A stretch of DNA of 64,000 bases from Salibacter halophilus (GCF_008806325.1 NZ_WACR01000007.1:186001-250000); one strand, 5' to 3'; numbered from the stretch's first letter, positions 54,475 to 63,855 are shown. Numbers and translations: made by a program. Notes: generated from the letters alone by a model not told the origin.

Positions 54475-55869
54475 TTAAAAAAGGAAAATTGCAGCGGAGC
54501 AAATAACAAACCCAACCGCCATCAAGATGAGAGTAAAGGGCAAAATCTGTTTGGCCTTGAGTCCGGTGATTCCGAGTAAAGGCAGCGCCCAAAAAGGTTG
54601 TAACATATTTGTGAGCTGATCGCCATAAGCCATAGCCATGATGCCTTTTGTAAAAGTAATATCGAGATCGAGGGCAGCCTGAATAATAATAGGACCCTGA
54701 ATGGCCCATTGTCCGCCACCACTTGGCACAAACACATTTACGAGTCCGGCACTGATGAAAGTGAAAAACGGATAACTCTGCGAACCGGCATTGTTAGCGA
54801 TAAACTGGGAAATATCAGCTACCATTCCCGAGTCTTTCATGATGCCCATAATCCCAAAATAGAGTGGGAATTGAATGAGGATTCCGGCCGCTCCACTAAT
54901 CGCATCTCCTACAGCTTTAGTGAAATTGTGAAAAGATTGATGCATCACAAGTGCCAGCCCGAGTAAAAGGAGGTTGATGTTGTTGGGAGTGAAAAAGTTA
55001 AATGGATTGTCGAGGTTGAAAAGGATAAGAATTGCTGTCAACAAGACAATTGCCCCAAACAAAATTCCACTCCATTTTGAATGATCAATCTGCTCGGCTC
55101 CTTCAATGATTTCCTGTTCGCTCTCTTTGTAGGAGATCTTGAGGTTGAGCGGCTCCGGCTTCGTGTTCTGACCAATAATGTACAACACAGCTGGAATCAG
55201 GATCAGAAATGCGAGCGAAACAACGATGTTCATATTCCCGAAAACAGTTTCCTGAAAGGTGATGCTCTCCGGAACCTTGGCCAGCATGGCAGAGTCGAGC
55301 TTGTCGCTCACGAGTGACTTTAAATGACCGGGCTCGGCAACTTTGATGAGTGAGGAACCGGAAAATCCTCCGTGCCAAACGAGCAGTCCGGTGTAGCCCG
55401 CAGCTCCCACAACGGGATAGTTAATTCTGATCTGGTGACGCTGGGCGTATTCAGCAACTTTGCGAGCAAAAACAGCTCCAAAAATGAGGGCGAGTCCCCA
55501 GTTGAACAATCCAACTAAAATGGTAAAAAAAGCAACGATCGAAGCAGCCTTTGCTGTGGTGTTACAAGCCCCCAAAAACCGATCGATGAATTGTGAAACA
55601 GGTTTGCTCAACGCCAATGTGTGACCCAAAACGAGGATCAACATCATTTGCATGGCAAAGATCATGAGTCCGCCATTCCACAAACCATCTTTCCAAAAAA
55701 AGAGGAGCTCAATCCAGTAAGGATCTTGCTCCTCTGTAACGTTATTTCCACCAGTATCGGTGAAAAGTAAAGCCAGTAAATAAGTGACTACCGATAAAAT
55801 AACAGCGATAGCAAACGGAGATGGGAGTAAACGTTTAAATAATCGCGCAAATTGATCGGTTAAGTGCAT
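54475..55869 (-). CDS. Short-chain fatty acid transporter (AtoE family)
   Basis: This 464-residue membrane protein belongs to the AtoE group: LTDQFARLFKRLLPSPFAIAVILSVVTYLLAL at the N-terminus, FFTILVGLFNWGLALIFGAVFARKVA, and VFVPSGGGQWAIQGPII near residue 385. The family transports acetoacetate or short-chain fatty acids. It converges on the glycosyltransferase with one base between the stop codons and follows the DUF3127 gene by three bases. Confidence 0.92.
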   Translation of the reverse strand: MHLTDQFARLFKRLLPSPFAIAVILSVVTYLLALLFTDTGGNNVTEEQDPYWIELLFFWKDGLWNGGLMIFAMQMMLILVLGHTLALSKPVSQFIDRFLGACNTTAKAASIVAFFTILVGLFNWGLALIFGAVFARKVAEYAQRHQIRINYPVVGAAGYTGLLVWHGGFSGSSLIKVAEPGHLKSLVSDKLDSAMLAKVPESITFQETVFGNMNIVVSLAFLILIPAVLYIIGQNTKPEPLNLKISYKESEQEIIEGAEQIDHSKWSGILFGAIVLLTAILILFNLDNPFNFFTPNNINLLLLGLALVMHQSFHNFTKAVGDAISGAAGILIQFPLYFGIMGIMKDSGMVADISQFIANNAGSQSYPFFTFISAGLVNVFVPSGGGQWAIQGPIIIQAALDLDITFTKGIMAMAYGDQLTNMLQPFWALPLLGITGLKAKQILPFTLILMAVGFVICSAAIFLF

Positions 55870-55872
55870 TAT

Positions 55873-56241
55873 TTAAAATGGTAAATCATCATCGTTGTTA
55901 TCATCTGCCGGAACATCAAATGCTGCGTCATTTTCAGGTGGTGGAGGTGGCATTGATGGTCCTCCGCCCTGTTTGGCTTGTGCCTCAGCCTTTTCAATTT
56001 TCCACGCGTTGAGATTGACAAAATAGCGCCCGTTGTATTCGTTTCCGCGAAGGTTGAAGTGAACAGTAACTTCTTCGCCTTTTTGGTGTCCGTCAATCAT
56101 GTCACACTTGTCGTTGTACAATTCCAGCTTAATATCCTGTGGATACTGTTCCTGAGTTGTTACAACGAATTCGCGTTTTTTAAATCCGCTCTTGAATTCC
56201 TGAGCGTCAAATATTTCTTTGATTTTTCCGTGAATGTCCAT
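55873..56241 (-). CDS. DUF3127 protein with SSB-like acidic tail
   Basis: The 122-residue protein has the DUF3127 OB-fold-like body (MDIHGKIKEIFDAQEFKSGFKKREFVV, NEYNGRYFVNLNAWKIEK) typical of Bacteroidota, then a Gly/Pro linker and the tail DDNNDDDLPF. That tail has the same form as the C-terminal acidic tip of single-stranded DNA binding protein, which recruits repair and replication partners. A role in ssDNA handling is inferred. It ends three bases before the AtoE gene and starts two bases after the flavin reductase stop. Confidence 0.88.
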   Translation of the reverse strand: MDIHGKIKEIFDAQEFKSGFKKREFVVTTQEQYPQDIKLELYNDKCDMIDGHQKGEEVTVHFNLRGNEYNGRYFVNLNAWKIEKAEAQAKQGGGPSMPPPPPENDAAFDVPADDNNDDDLPF

Positions 56242-56243
56242 AA

Positions 56244-57140
56244 TTATCTGTCGTTAAAAGTAAGTAGTGTTTTCCAGGCTTCTTCAACTTTTCCCTGGCT
56301 CAACAATTCTTTAGCTATTTTATGTAGTTCGAGTTCCAGTTTAGGCGCATCATCTTGAAGGTCAACAAAAAGATCGCTCAACTCAGTGAGCTTGTAATCG
56401 TTCACTTCTGTTTCATCAGGAAGTTCGTCCACATTGCCTAATCTTCCCAGGTCATTTCCGGTCAGAACCGTAGAGTTGCGGATATCCTCAGGGATCTGAT
56501 CAACACCGATACCCAAACTTCTCAATGGCTTTGGAATTTCAAAGAGCGCATCTCCGCTGGCACGGCAATAATAAGATCCGCCCATGCGCGCAACGAGGTC
56601 GATTTTTTGCTGATCGATCGATCCGTTTTCGTCAAGGACATCTTCGTTGATGTGGATCATCACAATCTCACAAACGATTAAATTTCCGGCACCGCCTTCA
56701 GTTCCTGTTTCAATGATGTCTTTCACTTTGCACTCGAGTTGAACCGGACTTTCTTTTACTCTGAAAGGTTTCACCAATTCAGATTTAATGGGGGTGAGTC
56801 CTGATTTTTCAAATTCGTTGACGCCATCACCGTATTCCGTACTCGACAAGCTCATTTGCTCAACGATCGGGTAATTTACGATGTTGATCACCACTTCACC
56901 GGTTGCTTTTGCATTTTCGAGTGTGTGCTTGGTTGTGTTGTTGCGTACCCTGCGAGCAGGTGAGAATATAGCGATTGGCGGATTAGACCCAAAGGCATTA
57001 AAGAAAGAAAACGGACTCAGGTTTGGATTCCCGTCTTCGTCAATTGTACTTGCAAAAGCGATGGGTCGTGGAGCAATAGCGCCCAGCATGTAGCCGTGCA
57101 ATTTTGCTGTTTCCGTATTTTTAGGATCTACTTTTAGCAT
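56244..57140 (-). CDS. Flavin reductase-like FMN-binding protein
   Basis: Residues 1-200 match the flavin reductase/DIM6-NTAB fold: GAIAPRPIAFASTIDEDGNPNLSPFSFFNAFGSNPP, VVINIVNYPIVEQMSLSS and MGGSYYCRASGD. The remaining 95 residues form an acidic helical extension not seen in short flavin reductases, but frequent in Bacteroidota relatives. It probably reduces or binds FMN, with an unknown partner. A GGTTCTGACC motif on the sense strand (56460-56469) encodes VLTG. Confidence 0.87.
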   Translation of the reverse strand: MLKVDPKNTETAKLHGYMLGAIAPRPIAFASTIDEDGNPNLSPFSFFNAFGSNPPIAIFSPARRVRNNTTKHTLENAKATGEVVINIVNYPIVEQMSLSSTEYGDGVNEFEKSGLTPIKSELVKPFRVKESPVQLECKVKDIIETGTEGGAGNLIVCEIVMIHINEDVLDENGSIDQQKIDLVARMGGSYYCRASGDALFEIPKPLRSLGIGVDQIPEDIRNSTVLTGNDLGRLGNVDELPDETEVNDYKLTELSDLFVDLQDDAPKLELELHKIAKELLSQGKVEEAWKTLLTFNDR

Positions 57141-57202
57141 GTATTGATTGTTTTGTTGAGCAAAAATAAGGATTGAGTTGAGTTAGAGAAGGTGATTAAA
57201 GT

Positions 57203-57231
57203 TTTGCAATTTAAAATTAATTATATCTTTG
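57203..57231 (+). promoter_or_regulatory. Promoter of tRNA-Leu
   Basis: TTTG at 57203-57206 and TATCTTTG at 57224-57231 match the Bacteroidota -33 and -7 boxes, with a 17-base spacer. The tRNA begins 24 bases later. Confidence 0.65.
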
Positions 57232-57254
57232 CCGCCCGTTCACGCAACACCAAT

Positions 57255-57336
57255 GCGGGTGTGGTGGAATTGGTAGACACGCTAGATTTAGGATCTAGTG
57301 CCGCGAGGCGTGTGGGTTCGACTCCCTCCACCCGCA
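57255..57336 (+). tRNA. tRNA-Leu (anticodon UAG)
   Basis: The 82-base sequence folds as a class II tRNA: acceptor GCGGGTG/CACCCGC, D arm with GGTAGACAC, anticodon stem CTAGA/TCTAG around the loop TTTAGGA (anticodon TAG), a long variable arm (TGCCGCGAGGCGT) and a T arm with GTTCGACTC. A is the discriminator and CCA is not encoded. It reads CUN leucine codons, and CUC is frequent in the neighbouring housekeeping genes. Confidence 0.96.
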
Positions 57337-57341
57337 CTTAA

Positions 57342-57368
57342 AAGCCGTCATTTGACGGCTTTTTTTTG
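57342..57368 (+). terminator. Terminator after tRNA-Leu
   Basis: The stem AAGCCGTCA/TGACGGCTT closes a one- to three-base loop (best with ATTT) and is followed by eight T. It may serve also the convergent GNAT gene, less strongly. Confidence 0.85.
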
Positions 57369-57372
57369 TTTG

Positions 57373-57825
57373 TTACAACTTCAACTGAACGTTTAGCCAT
57401 TCACCATCAAAGTCGGCTCCCAGCTTTTTGTAGAAGTTGATAGCCGATTCATTCCAATCGAGAACCTGCCATTCAAAACGTCCCATTTTTTCTTTCTTCG
57501 CCTTTTCTTTTAAAGCTGAAACGAGTTTTTCGCCAATTCCCTTCCTGCGGTGTTTTGCTGATACGATCAGGTCTTCGAGATACAGGCTGGGACCTTTCCA
57601 CGTTGAATATTTGTAATAATACAGCGCAATGCCTGCTATTTCGTTATCCACTTCGGCTACAAGGAATTCGTAGTAAGGGTTCTGACCAAAACCGTGTTCA
57701 CGTAATTGGTCAACTGTTACATCGACTGCATCGGGTTCTTTCTCAAAGATGGCCAGTTCTACGATCAATTTGTGAAGAGCCTCACAATCATTTTCAGTTC
57801 CTTTCCTGATCGTTACTTTTTCCAT
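57373..57825 (-). CDS. GNAT-family N-acetyltransferase
   Basis: A 150-residue acetyltransferase of the diamine/thialysine (SAT-like) type: [22 protein letters not shown] at the N-terminus, [27 protein letters not shown] forming the acetyl-CoA pyrophosphate loop, and [21 protein letters not shown]. The substrate cannot be assigned. It diverges from fbp. The motif copy GGTTCTGACC at 57678 lies antisense to the gene. Confidence 0.92.
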   Translation of the reverse strand: MEKVTIRKGTENDCEALHKLIVELAIFEKEPDAVDVTVDQLREHGFGQNPYYEFLVAEVDNEIAGIALYYYKYSTWKGPSLYLEDLIVSAKHRRKGIGEKLVSALKEKAKKEKMGRFEWQVLDWNESAINFYKKLGADFDGEWLNVQLKL

Positions 57826-57831
57826 TGCATT

Positions 57832-57839
57832 ACATTTGC
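57832..57839 (+). promoter_or_regulatory. Candidate -7 box for fbp
   Basis: TACATTTG matches TAnnTTTG and lies 21 bases before the fbp ATG at 57861, overlapping the -7 spacing expected for a short leader. Confidence 0.5.
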
Positions 57840-57860
57840 GTTGAACAAAACAAGATTATC

Positions 57861-58844
57861 ATGGCGAAGTTAACCACACTCGAGGAGTTTATAGTTGACA
57901 GACAACAGGAGTTTCCGTATGCATCAGGCGAATTATCGGGGCTTTTGAGTTCAATTGTGCTGGCTTCTAAGGTTGTGAACAGGGAGATTAATAAAGCCGG
58001 ACTGGTTGATATTACCGGATCTGCAGGTGAAGAAAATGTTCAGGGTGAGGAGCAGCAAAAGCTCGATGTGTATGCCAATGAAAAATTTCAGGCAGCGCTC
58101 GAATCTTTGGGTGAAGTTTGCGGAGTAGCCTCTGAGGAAGATGATGATTTTGTGGCGTTCAAATCTAAAGAAGCACTCAACGGGAAATACGTGGTGTTGA
58201 CTGATCCGCTCGATGGATCTTCAAATATTGATGTAAACGTATCAATCGGAACGATTTTTTCCATTTACAGGCGACAGTCAGAACCGGGAAAGCCGGCTGA
58301 GTTGCGTGATTTCCTGCAAAAAGGAACAGAGCAAATTGCAGCGGGTTATGTGATTTACGGTTCTTCTACAATGCTGGTTTATTCGACCGGACACGGAGTC
58401 AATGGTTTTACTTTGGATCCATCTCTCGGGACGTATTACCTCAGTCATCCTGACCTCAAAACTCCTTCAAACGGAAAAATTTATTCCATTAACGAAGGAA
58501 ATATTCAGTTATGCGAAAAAGGAGTTCAGGATTATGTAGAAAAATGTCAGGATGAAAAAAAGCCTCACAAGGCACGTTACATTGGTTCGCTCGTAGCTGA
58601 TTTTCACCGCAACTTACTCAAGGGCGGGATTTACCTGTACCCGGCTACAACTAAAGCAAAAAACGGGAAGTTGAGATTGTTGTACGAATGTAATCCGCTC
58701 GCTTTTATTGCTGAGCAGGCTGGGGGTAGAGCAACAGACGGACACCAGCGCATCATGGAAATTGAACCAAAAGAGCTGCATCAGCGCACTCCTTACTTCA
58801 TCGGATCTGAACAAATGGTGAAGGATCTGGAAGCGTGTCTGTAA
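57861..58844 (+). CDS. fbp: Fructose-1,6-bisphosphatase, class I
   Basis: The enzyme converts fructose-1,6-bisphosphate to fructose-6-phosphate in gluconeogenesis. The 327 residues from the ATG at 57861 have VASEEDDDF, the metal site [24 protein letters not shown], and [22 protein letters not shown] near residue 245. The longer frame from 57825 includes the promoter box and is rejected. Confidence 0.95.
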   Translation: MAKLTTLEEFIVDRQQEFPYASGELSGLLSSIVLASKVVNREINKAGLVDITGSAGEENVQGEEQQKLDVYANEKFQAALESLGEVCGVASEEDDDFVAFKSKEALNGKYVVLTDPLDGSSNIDVNVSIGTIFSIYRRQSEPGKPAELRDFLQKGTEQIAAGYVIYGSSTMLVYSTGHGVNGFTLDPSLGTYYLSHPDLKTPSNGKIYSINEGNIQLCEKGVQDYVEKCQDEKKPHKARYIGSLVADFHRNLLKGGIYLYPATTKAKNGKLRLLYECNPLAFIAEQAGGRATDGHQRIMEIEPKELHQRTPYFIGSEQMVKDLEACL

Positions 58845-58946
58845 AATAAATGTAGTTATTGGGTACTAGTTGGTGGTTTTCAGTCTCAAAGTTGAACGAG
58901 TTTGTTGATATTCCTTATATTAGGGTTCTAACTCGAAAAACTTGAT

Positions 58947-59843
58947 ATGCTCATTCATTGGAATCAGGGTAAATTTTTTTTCAGTTTATTCATTTGCTTT
59001 TCATTCTCAATTGGAGCTAAATCCCAGTGCATTGCTGATGCGGGGAATGATACTATAATTTGTTGGGGTAGTTTTATGAGATCCAATGATTCATTGTTTT
59101 TAGGTGGTGAAAATCCGGCTATTACCGGTTATACCTATAAGTGGGAGGTGGATGATGCTTTCACAGCGTCAATTGTTTTAGATGACACAACAAAAGCTAA
59201 TCCAATGATAGAGAATTGGTGGGGAGGAGAGCCCTTTGATTTCTACTTGACAGTTATTGACAGTGTAGGAAATATTTGTAGAGACACAGTGACAGTAGCT
59301 TATTGTCAATACGTTCTTAGCGCTTTTGATGTCAGGTATTTTATTAATGAAGGTGATTCTGTGCAGATTGGAGGTAGTTTTGATTTTAATTATCAAAATC
59401 CTCATTGTGGGGATTTACAAGTTTTAGGTTGGAGTCCAAATTATGCGATATCGGATACACTGGCTTCTCGTCCAATCGTTTGGCCGGACACAAATGTTTG
59501 GTATGGAGTTAATGTTGAAGATTCGTGTAGTTGTCAAGTGCCAACTCATATCAATAAAGTATATGTTACTCCAACAGGATACGATGAAAGAACCAAAAAT
59601 AACGGGAAAGTGAATATCCATCCCAACCCTTTCTCATCCATCACAACTTTTACTTTTCATGATCGGAGCCTGAAAACACTCGAAGTTTACGACAATGCAG
59701 GAAAGCAGGTTCGAGTTGAAAATATCAATTCCAATAGAACAGAGTTTAACAGAAAAGAACTGAAGCCCGGGGTTTATTTCTTCAGGGTTTTCGATTCAAA
59801 TAGAGAATTGATCGATCGAGGAAAACTCGTGATTACAGATTAA
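58947..59843 (+). CDS. T9SS type A cargo, PKD-like secreted protein, copy 1
   Basis: The 298-residue protein has a signal peptide ending near GAKSQCIADAG, a PKD-like beta domain opening with CIADAGNDTIICWG, paired cysteines (CRDTVTVAYC) and a C-terminal type A sorting domain (IHPNPFSSITTFTF, LEVYDNAGKQVR, GVYFFRVFD, GKLVITD). It is exported through T9SS and probably surface bound. A paralogue follows at 59894, sharing YTYKWE and LDDTTKANP. Function is unknown. Confidence 0.87.
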   Translation: MLIHWNQGKFFFSLFICFSFSIGAKSQCIADAGNDTIICWGSFMRSNDSLFLGGENPAITGYTYKWEVDDAFTASIVLDDTTKANPMIENWWGGEPFDFYLTVIDSVGNICRDTVTVAYCQYVLSAFDVRYFINEGDSVQIGGSFDFNYQNPHCGDLQVLGWSPNYAISDTLASRPIVWPDTNVWYGVNVEDSCSCQVPTHINKVYVTPTGYDERTKNNGKVNIHPNPFSSITTFTFHDRSLKTLEVYDNAGKQVRVENINSNRTEFNRKELKPGVYFFRVFDSNRELIDRGKLVITD

Positions 59844-59893
59844 GAATTAGGGTTGCTTTTTGTTTTTGAATTAACTTTTATTAAGTTTGGGAT

Positions 59894-60811
59894 ATGTTAA
59901 AAGGTTGCGGTATAGTCTTTTTTTTAAGATTGTTAATATGTACTTGTTTTATATTTAGCGTTAATGTAGTGCAGTCTCAGTGCAATGCTGATGCGGGTAA
60001 CGATACCATCATTTGTGGTACTTCATCGCAATCACTCGTCCTTGGAGGAGATGTAGTGGCACAAGGTGGTACTCCGCCTTATACATACAAGTGGGAAGCT
60101 GAAGAATATTTGTTGAATGAGAAAAAAACAGCGTCTTTCTTTCTCGATGATACAACAAAAGCTAATCCTGAATTTGTGGAGGTGTGGGACAAGTCGGTTT
60201 CTTTTAAACTGACAGTTACTGATAGTTTGGGTAATTCTTGCTCAGATAGCGTTAAGGTGATTTTTTGTGCTTATTCTTTTAATTATAACACAACTCATCA
60301 TTTTATTAGCCCAGGAGATACAGTTGATATTGGTCCTGCTACAAGCCCCTATTTAGATAATCCGGATTGTGGCTCATTTATGTTTACCGGATGGACACCT
60401 GATTATGCAATATCAGATCCGATGTCTCTATCTCCTAAAGTGTGGCCAGATTCATCAGTTACATATCAGGGTACATTTGAAGATACCATAGGTTGTTATA
60501 CAGTCTTTTCAAACACATCTCATAGTGTTAAAGTGATTTCAACTGGGATAGAAGAAAGTATAGAAACAGAAGATGACGTTAAAATAAAGCCTAATCCTTT
60601 CTCAATCTCTACAACTTTTACTTTTTACGATCAGGGTGCAAAAAAACTCAACGTTTATAATAGTGCAGGAAAGAGAGTTCGTAATGAGGAAATTAAATCT
60701 AATATAGCAGTGTTTAATAGAATGGGACTAAAAGCTGGAGTTTATTTCTTTAGAGTATTTGATATGAATAGTAGTGAGGTACACTCAGGGAAGTTCGTTA
60801 TTATGAATTGA
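59894..60811 (+). CDS. T9SS type A cargo, PKD-like secreted protein, copy 2
   Basis: A 305-residue paralogue of the preceding gene. It has a signal peptide, the same QCNADAGNDTIICG opening, the shared YTYKWEAEE and DDTTKANPE, a cysteine-bearing CSDSVKVIFC, and the C-terminal sorting domain (IKPNPFSISTTFTF, LNVYNSAGKRVRNEE, GVYFFRVFD, GKFVIMN). The pair arose by tandem duplication and has since diverged. Confidence 0.87.
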   Translation: MLKGCGIVFFLRLLICTCFIFSVNVVQSQCNADAGNDTIICGTSSQSLVLGGDVVAQGGTPPYTYKWEAEEYLLNEKKTASFFLDDTTKANPEFVEVWDKSVSFKLTVTDSLGNSCSDSVKVIFCAYSFNYNTTHHFISPGDTVDIGPATSPYLDNPDCGSFMFTGWTPDYAISDPMSLSPKVWPDSSVTYQGTFEDTIGCYTVFSNTSHSVKVISTGIEESIETEDDVKIKPNPFSISTTFTFYDQGAKKLNVYNSAGKRVRNEEIKSNIAVFNRMGLKAGVYFFRVFDMNSSEVHSGKFVIMN

Positions 60812-60902
60812 AAATCGATTGCGTAGTGTTTTTGTTAAAAGGACAATTTAATGATTACAAATTTTTCAGTCTTGTATTTTGTAAATCTATAATGCCATTA
60901 GT

Positions 60903-63824
60903 ATGATACGTTTTGTTATTCTTCTTCTTTTTTCTTTAATCTGTTATTTATCTAAAGCGCAATTTGTTGATAAAGAATTACAATTAAGGTTAACCGATAA
61001 CTCATTGTTTCCGGATGTTGAAATTGAAGGAGGGGACACTAACTATTTTTTTGAGAATGTTGCCTTGAATGAATTGATGAATGACTATAATTTGCGTTCT
61101 TTTAGGAGGGTTTTTAGAAACCTTGATACTGAGGATTCACTGATGACATTTGTTGATTTGAGATGTGATTGTGATGAGAATGAATTAATGTCTTCTTTAG
61201 ACAGTATCAATGATAGTATATCATACTTTGAATTCATTTTAAGAATGCCAAAGTCTTTTCCAACTCATACGCCTAATGATTATGGCGATACAGGGGGAGA
61301 CATAGAAAAGCAACCAGCATTAGAGTATGTTAGAGCTAAAGAAGCTTGGGATATAACTACTGGAGATCCAAATGTAAATATTGCAATAGTTGAATTGGGA
61401 GGTTATGATGCATCTACTCATGAGGATATTCAAAATGATATTTCATATGTTGAGCCAGGAGCAAATCTTCCTTCTTCACTTTCAACGTATGGTAAACATG
61501 GTAATCAAGTTGCAGGGTTTGCATCTGCATCTACTAACAACGGTAAAGGGATAAGTGCAATTGGTTACAACACAAGTTTGATGCTATATGGAAGACCCGC
61601 CTCAAACTCTTCTTGGAGTTCAGTTGGAAGTATTATTGATGCTGTTCAGCGAGGTGCTGATGTTATAAGTTTGAGTTTTGGATCTTTAGATAAAAGACCG
61701 GCTAGAGAAGCAGCCATTAAATATGCTTATTCTAATGATGTAATAGTTATAGCTAGTGCAGGTAACGGAGCCTGTATGGAAAGAAGCATGGTTTGCGGAG
61801 AAGATGTTGATTGTGAGGATTGTAACATCCAAGGTAAATTTTGCAATAATGAAACTATTCAATTAGGTTATGGGAATTGTAAGGTTTATCCAGCTGCATT
61901 AGATGAAACAATATCAGTTACATCTATAGGTCATAGAAACGAACCAGGGTATATTAGTTGGGATAATAAAAAAACTAACTGGAAAGATTATCATGGAGGT
62001 CAGGTAGATGATCCTTATTATTTTTTTCATACACTTAATTATAATGACATTTCAGCACCCGGTTGGTATGTATATACCACATCTATTAATGATGGCTACA
62101 CTTTTAAATCTGGAACTTCATTTTCTGCTCCGATGGTAGCAGGAGCTTGTGCATTAGTTGCGTCAACAAATAGTTGTTTGTCAGCTAGGGTGATAGAAAA
62201 TATTGTATTACAAACTGCTAATGATGACATTTATGAAATACCTCATAATCAGCAGTTTGGCAAAGGGCTTGGAGAAGGGAAACTTGATGCGTACGCAGCA
62301 GTTAAGTATGCAAGCGAGTTCACAAATTCACTGGATTTGTTTTTGAAAGATAGAGATGATGACTGGGGTGATGAAGATGGGCCACTCAGAAATACGGTTT
62401 TAGATGAAAGTCCTGATATTTGGATTAGAAATCAGCCTGATGGCCGTACAAATCAGGTTCATCAGGATCCTGAATTTCAAAATGGTGACCCTGTTTGGGT
62501 ATACGTTAGAGTTCGGAATAAAAGTTGCTCTCCCTCTAATGGTGAAGGATCTTTAGCTTTATACTGGACTAAATCTGCCAGCTCTTCTTCATGGCCTCAA
62601 AACTGGGATGGAACTGATCCCGATGTAGGTAACTTGATAGGCAAACCTAATATCCCTCTTATTATGCCTGGGGAGGAATTTATTCTTCAATTCGAATGGA
62701 ACTTGTCTGAAGATGCTAATCCTTATTTGTTGAATAATTGGTCAAGTTGTTTGTTAGCGAGAATTGAAGACTCACAAACTGATCCTATTACAAATCATCC
62801 TAATAGATTATTCAAAGAAACCTTTTTTAATAATAACATAGCAATTAAAAATGTTACAATAGTAGATTTACTCGATGGTAAAAAGGCGCCTGGCTGGATA
62901 GAAGATGGTCAGATTTTCTACCCGCATGGAAGGAATATGTATGTGGGAAATAGTACAAATCAAACTGAAACATATGATATAGAGTTTGAGTTTGATGAAA
63001 ATCACTTTGGGTCAACTATTCTAGATGAAGCTGAAGTTACGGTGAGTTTTGATGATGATGGTTGGGAACTTGTTGAGGATATCGTAAACGAAAACCCTTC
63101 AGTTGATGTTGTGGCTGATAATACCATCCAATTATTAGATGATTCTCTAAGATTGACTGGCGTTACTTTTCCAGCTAACACAAGACATCCAATTTATGTT
63201 GGAGCTTCCTATTTAGTAGATAGTGTCTCAAGCTATCAAAATACAAGACTTCATGTAAATCAATACAACTCTGTTACAGATTCAATCATTGGAGGTGTAC
63301 ACTATGAAGTAAGGAAAGACTCTTCAAGAAGCTTGTTTAATGCGAACATTAATGCAACTGATGAAACAATTAATAGAGGTGACAGTGTTTCGCTGTCAGC
63401 TAGTAGCATCGGAGAACAAGCGTTCTACTTTTGGTATGATGAAAATGGAAGCTTAATTGATACAAATAAGCAAATAGTAGTAAGTCCACTTACTACACAT
63501 GAATACAGGTTAGGTGTTTTGGCTAAAAATGATAGTTACAAGGATTATGATGAAATCACAATTAATGTAAATCAACACTGGATTGATGACATATCTCCTA
63601 ATCCTGTAAGTACTGAGTTAAGCGTTAACTATACGATTACAGGAACACCAACCAGTACATTAACTGTAATTAATTCAATGGGAAATACCTTGTTAACGCA
63701 GAATATTTCACCAACAAACTCTTCGGCAACTATTGATGTAACATCTTTAGTTAGCGGTAATTATACCTTATTATTGAATTGTGATGGTAATGCTGTTGAT
63801 TCAGAGTCGTTTATTGTGAATTGA
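60903..63824 (+). CDS. S8-family subtilase-like secreted protein with T9SS sorting domain
   Basis: The 973-residue protein has a signal peptide (VILLLFSLICYLSKAQ), a propeptide-like region (about 20-135), a subtilase domain (about 140-475), beta-sandwich domains, and a C-terminal type A sorting domain (ISPNPVSTELSVNYT, NYTLLLNC). Of the catalytic triad, H199 (GKHGNQVAGF) and S406 (SGTSFSAPMVAG) are intact, but the usual Asp is Glu: E164 in IAIVELGG. An insertion with six cysteines (CMERSMVCGEDVDCEDCNIQ) lies near residue 297. Activity is therefore uncertain. Confidence 0.88.
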   Translation: MIRFVILLLFSLICYLSKAQFVDKELQLRLTDNSLFPDVEIEGGDTNYFFENVALNELMNDYNLRSFRRVFRNLDTEDSLMTFVDLRCDCDENELMSSLDSINDSISYFEFILRMPKSFPTHTPNDYGDTGGDIEKQPALEYVRAKEAWDITTGDPNVNIAIVELGGYDASTHEDIQNDISYVEPGANLPSSLSTYGKHGNQVAGFASASTNNGKGISAIGYNTSLMLYGRPASNSSWSSVGSIIDAVQRGADVISLSFGSLDKRPAREAAIKYAYSNDVIVIASAGNGACMERSMVCGEDVDCEDCNIQGKFCNNETIQLGYGNCKVYPAALDETISVTSIGHRNEPGYISWDNKKTNWKDYHGGQVDDPYYFFHTLNYNDISAPGWYVYTTSINDGYTFKSGTSFSAPMVAGACALVASTNSCLSARVIENIVLQTANDDIYEIPHNQQFGKGLGEGKLDAYAAVKYASEFTNSLDLFLKDRDDDWGDEDGPLRNTVLDESPDIWIRNQPDGRTNQVHQDPEFQNGDPVWVYVRVRNKSCSPSNGEGSLALYWTKSASSSSWPQNWDGTDPDVGNLIGKPNIPLIMPGEEFILQFEWNLSEDANPYLLNNWSSCLLARIEDSQTDPITNHPNRLFKETFFNNNIAIKNVTIVDLLDGKKAPGWIEDGQIFYPHGRNMYVGNSTNQTETYDIEFEFDENHFGSTILDEAEVTVSFDDDGWELVEDIVNENPSVDVVADNTIQLLDDSLRLTGVTFPANTRHPIYVGASYLVDSVSSYQNTRLHVNQYNSVTDSIIGGVHYEVRKDSSRSLFNANINATDETINRGDSVSLSASSIGEQAFYFWYDENGSLIDTNKQIVVSPLTTHEYRLGVLAKNDSYKDYDEITINVNQHWIDDISPNPVSTELSVNYTITGTPTSTLTVINSMGNTLLTQNISPTNSSATIDVTSLVSGNYTLLLNCDGNAVDSESFIVN

Positions 63825-63855
63825 GTCCTGCTAGCATGTGAAATATTAAACATTT

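Noticed and set aside
4707-57687. GGNTCTGACC motif explained by a conserved protein motif
   Set aside because: It is read in different frames and both orientations relative to genes, and also occurs in three non-coding sites.
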